From assembly GCF_958979055.1 (NCBI RefSeq), contig NC_084887.1:33954620-34018619 (forward strand): a stretch of DNA of 64,000 bases. Direction: 5' to 3'. How positions within the stretch are numbered: position 1 is the first letter of the stretch; the number at the start of each line of letters is the position of its first letter. The notes under the pieces were generated by a model. It was given only the letters and a program-made list of their open reading frames with translations, ran no database searches and was not told the DNA's origin. The position numbers were made by a program, and so were the translations under genes. This stretch comes from Alnus glutinosa (Eukaryota > Streptophyta > Magnoliopsida > Fagales > Betulaceae). Shown here in pieces: positions 61,653 through 64,000 of this stretch.

Positions 61653-62720
61653 GAGCACTAGTAGCAGATGCCTTATAAGTAGTTTTTTTTTCCCCTTAAA
61701 ATAGGAAAAATGTGAAAAAAGTTGCCAAAAACCATACCACAATAGTTACCCTAAAATAGATAGTCACCCTTGGAAAGCTACAGTGCTACCCAATGTAGCT
61801 TCCTAACAAGATATTATAATAAAAAAAAAAACCATTTCCCTCTCCTGCTCCTCTCTCCTTCCTCCTTCCCCCGTCCTCCACCGTCTTCACCTCAATTTCA
61901 CCTTCCAGGCTTCCACCTTCCTCACCGGCTCACCCCTTCTCAATCCCCACAAACACATTTTTTGACCACGTCTCCACAGCTCAAACTCAAATCAAAATCT
62001 AAAATTTCTTTAACCCCGGCAAAGCCCCAAGCCCAAGAATCACCTCCCCACGTCGATGTCCGGAATCAAATCCATCAACCCGTCGTAGAGGCCGAGGATC
62101 TTGAACAGCTTCTCGAGGGATCGCTGGCTTATGCTTATCGCTTGGGTGAAGTTAAAGAGTTGGATCGCCGGGCCATTCGTCATCTATTGCTCATCGTCGT
62201 GGAGACGTGGTCGTCGGATCTTCACAGCTCATTGTCGTCATCTATTGCTACTTCATGAAATTGTGTTTTCATCTGGGCTTTCTTCTTTGATTTTCTCGGG
62301 AAAAGTTTGGTGTTTCGAAAAATTTGGGAATGCTGTTGTTTGTTTGGGGTGGGGAACAATTGCGGGCGATTCGGGAATGGATGGATTGACTTCGTCCATA
62401 GGGTAGAAAGCGAAGAGAGCATCGCCGGCCGGATTAATGGGTGACGAGAAACAGGGCATTTGGGTTTGTGGGTGGTGGGTTTTGAGCGAGAGAGAGGACG
62501 GAGAAGCCAAGAGATGAGAGAAGAAAAAAATGAATAAAAAAATAAAAGTAAGAAAGAGAAAAAATAATAAAATAAAAATAAAAAACAGTTTTTAATTGAT
62601 ATAAGAAAAGATAAAGGGAAGCTGTTGCGGGGTGTTTTTGCATAGGAAAAAAAAAATGGTTCGGTTCCCTAAATTTTTCATAATTTAAGAAAAATGATTG
62701 AGAGTCTGCTGCTAGTGCTC
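61653..62720. mobile_element. PIF/Harbinger-like element with gene-like interior
   Basis: The left end GAGCACTAGTAGCAGA is the complement of the right end TCTGCTGCTAGTGCTC with one mismatch over 16 bases. TTA flanks both sides (61650-61652, 62721-62723). A TTA duplication with GAGCA-type ends fits PIF/Harbinger elements. The interior is far richer in G+C and C+T than the surroundings. It holds a 162-residue plus-strand frame (61770-62258) with a Pro/Ser-rich, transit-peptide-like start and then VEAEDLEQLLEGSLAYAYRL and LGEVKELDRRAIRHLLLIVV. I do not recognise the protein. No transposase is present. Confidence 0.7.
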
Positions 62721-62723
62721 TTA

Positions 62724-63371
62724 TTAAGAGATGCTCTTAGCCTCCCTCATCTCCCAATGAGACACTACCCCGCCTCCTTCGTGAGTGTTGGGGCAGGAGG
62801 TATGGCTTTCGTCTCCGTCCCCTTTTGAGCTTCAATGGTCGGGTACCCCTTTTGTAGGATTTTGGTTCGAAGTTTTGATTTTTAATTTACAAGGCAAAAT
62901 GACAAATTTTAGTTATTTGTTTGTGTTTTACCTTAGCATTTTGTATTTCTTGGTTGGGCTTCAAATTAAGGAGAGCTTTGTTGCATTGAGGAAATCATCG
63001 TAGCTTTCTTCAAGATTACTCAAACCAGCCGTGGACTTTAATTAGTTGGATAGCCTTTAGACTAGTCTTACGTGTTACTGACACAGCCGTTGAATTAAAT
63101 ACCTCAATTCAAACAAAATACGGTATTGTACTTTGCACCATATAAAACTGGGAATGATATTAGACTAAACAGATAATTAATAAATACAACTTTTATATAC
63201 TAAATAATCTATTCTTTTTTTATATAGATAAAATAATCTATTCTTAAATAAGAATAAATTTGACATTAACATTTTATTCTGATTTTTTTTTTTTAATCTA
63301 CTTTCTAAATATTCGCCTATATTAACTTAAACACATATACGTTTAAATTACACACAAAACCATTTTGAAAG
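62724..63371. other. Spacer, no gene recognised
   Basis: Moderate-GC DNA to about 62870 gives way to AT-rich sequence. No supported frame. Confidence 0.5.
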
Positions 63372-63545
63372 GAGAAATGATCCCTACACTCATTTCTCAC
63401 AACAGCCCCATAACAAGCTGACGTGATTGGTAATATTTTATTATTATTTTTTGTTTTCTTTTGTTTAGGGTAATAATAAAATATTACTAGCTACGTCAGC
63501 TTGTTGTGGGGCTGTTTTGAGAAATGAGTGTAGGAATCATTTCTC
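63372..63545. mobile_element. 174-bp palindromic MITE
   Basis: The left arm GAGAAATGATCCCTACACTC, CATTTCTCACAACAGCCCCA, TAACAAGCTGACGT is mirrored on the right by ACGTCAGCTTGTTGTGGGGC, TGTTTTGAGAAATGAGTGTA, GGAATCATTTCTC. Arms are about 55 bases with few mismatches and extend inward through TAATATTTTATTATT. TTTTGAAAG (63363-63371) and TTTTGAAAA (63546-63554) flank it, 8 of 9 identical. Arms this similar suggest fairly recent origin. Confidence 0.9.
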
Positions 63546-63564
63546 TTTTGAAAAATTTATAAAA

Positions 63565-63845
63565 ATTTGTTTGGGTTTGCGATTTCAAAAAATACATTTT
63601 TAAAATATACGATTGAAAAAAGTGATTTTTAAAAACGCAGTTAAGCGTTTGATAAAATTACAGTTTGACATTTAAAATCGTAGGTTAACCTTTAAAATTA
63701 TGCGTTTTTAAAAAAACACTAATTGCCTACGATTTAAAAAGGAAGTTTGTACGTTTTCAAATCATAATTTTTTAAATTATTCATTTTATGTGATTTAGTT
63801 TAAAAACAAATTTTTTTATCAACGAAATCATATTCCAAACGCAGG
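63565..63845. repeat. Dispersed repeat, copy 2 (GTTTGGGTTTGCGATTT type)
   Basis: It follows the same motif order as the copy at 24938-25205: GTTTGGG, TGCGATTT, AAAATTACAGTTTGAC, AAATCGTAGGTTAACC, GCCTACGATTTAAAAA, and a close near GAAATCATATTCCAAACGC. The end CCAAACGC is complementary to the start GTTTGG. Poly(T) follows at 63876-63892. Confidence 0.65.
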
Positions 63846-64000
63846 ATTTTTTGGCTAGCAATTATTTTGGATTTTTTTTTTTTTTTTTTTTTTGAGCATC
63901 CTCTCCGTCATTTTATACCTTTAAATATTACTTTCCACAAATCCCAAAGCATCAATTCCGGAAAAAAACTTGGTCCGAGCTATTTGAACTACCCAATATG

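Overview
This is a window of plant nuclear DNA. The genes carry GT-AG introns, the intergenic DNA is strongly AT-rich with long A/T homopolymers, and plant-only families are present (a two-domain WRKY factor, an LRR receptor kinase, an EDR2-C protein). DNA transposon remnants of hAT, Mutator and PIF/Harbinger type are abundant. Gene spacing, long TE-filled introns and repeat style suggest a medium-sized woody dicot genome. I cannot name the species from sequence alone.

Layout. 1-3.9 kb: the 3' half of a decayed 3-dehydroquinate-synthase-like (class II) gene, its first visible exon abutting an LTR-like repeat and one intron hosting a 1.3-kb hAT element. 5.1-8.7 kb: an LRR receptor kinase (+) with a duplicated upstream block and a tandemly amplified LRR array. 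10.5-12.2 kb: a Pack-MULE-like element with an exact 9-bp target duplication and a captured calmodulin-like exon. 12.2-17 kb: repeats. 17.5-24.3 kb: a group I WRKY gene (+) with an LTR element in intron 1, a GC-AG intron 2 and a hAT MITE in intron 3. 26.7-30.4 kb: a CDK-like (CRK-type) kinase (+) with a putative myristoylation signal. 31-34 kb: AT-rich repeats rich in one palindrome. 33.9-34.7 kb: an A1 aspartic protease pseudogene. 36.1-42.5 kb: an EDR2 C-terminal domain (DUF1336) gene (-) of nine coding exons, also with a GC-AG intron. 45-54 kb: repeats. 54.9-55.8 kb: an intronless multi-pass membrane protein gene (-). 57.0-57.25 kb: the poly(A) end of a LINE. 59.1-61.4 kb: a TMEM230-like gene (+). 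61.6-63.9 kb: PIF/Harbinger-like and MITE elements.

The six apparently intact genes look unrelated. They are ordinary plant genes in separate transcription units, with no operon or visible gene cluster. Three (LRR kinase, WRKY, CDK-like kinase) belong to signalling or regulatory families, and two others encode proteins with putative N-myristoylation or multiple membrane segments, but nothing shows that they act together.

I found no clear previously undescribed biological system. The most interesting items are the gene-carrying transposons (10546-12221 and 61653-62720), the set of small foldback elements with GAG(A/T)AATG ends and 9-10-bp target duplications, two GC-AG introns in different genes, and the amplified 48-residue LRR super-repeat. 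Exon boundaries were assigned by eye from reading frame, GT/GC-AG sites and recalled family conservation; no searches were run.
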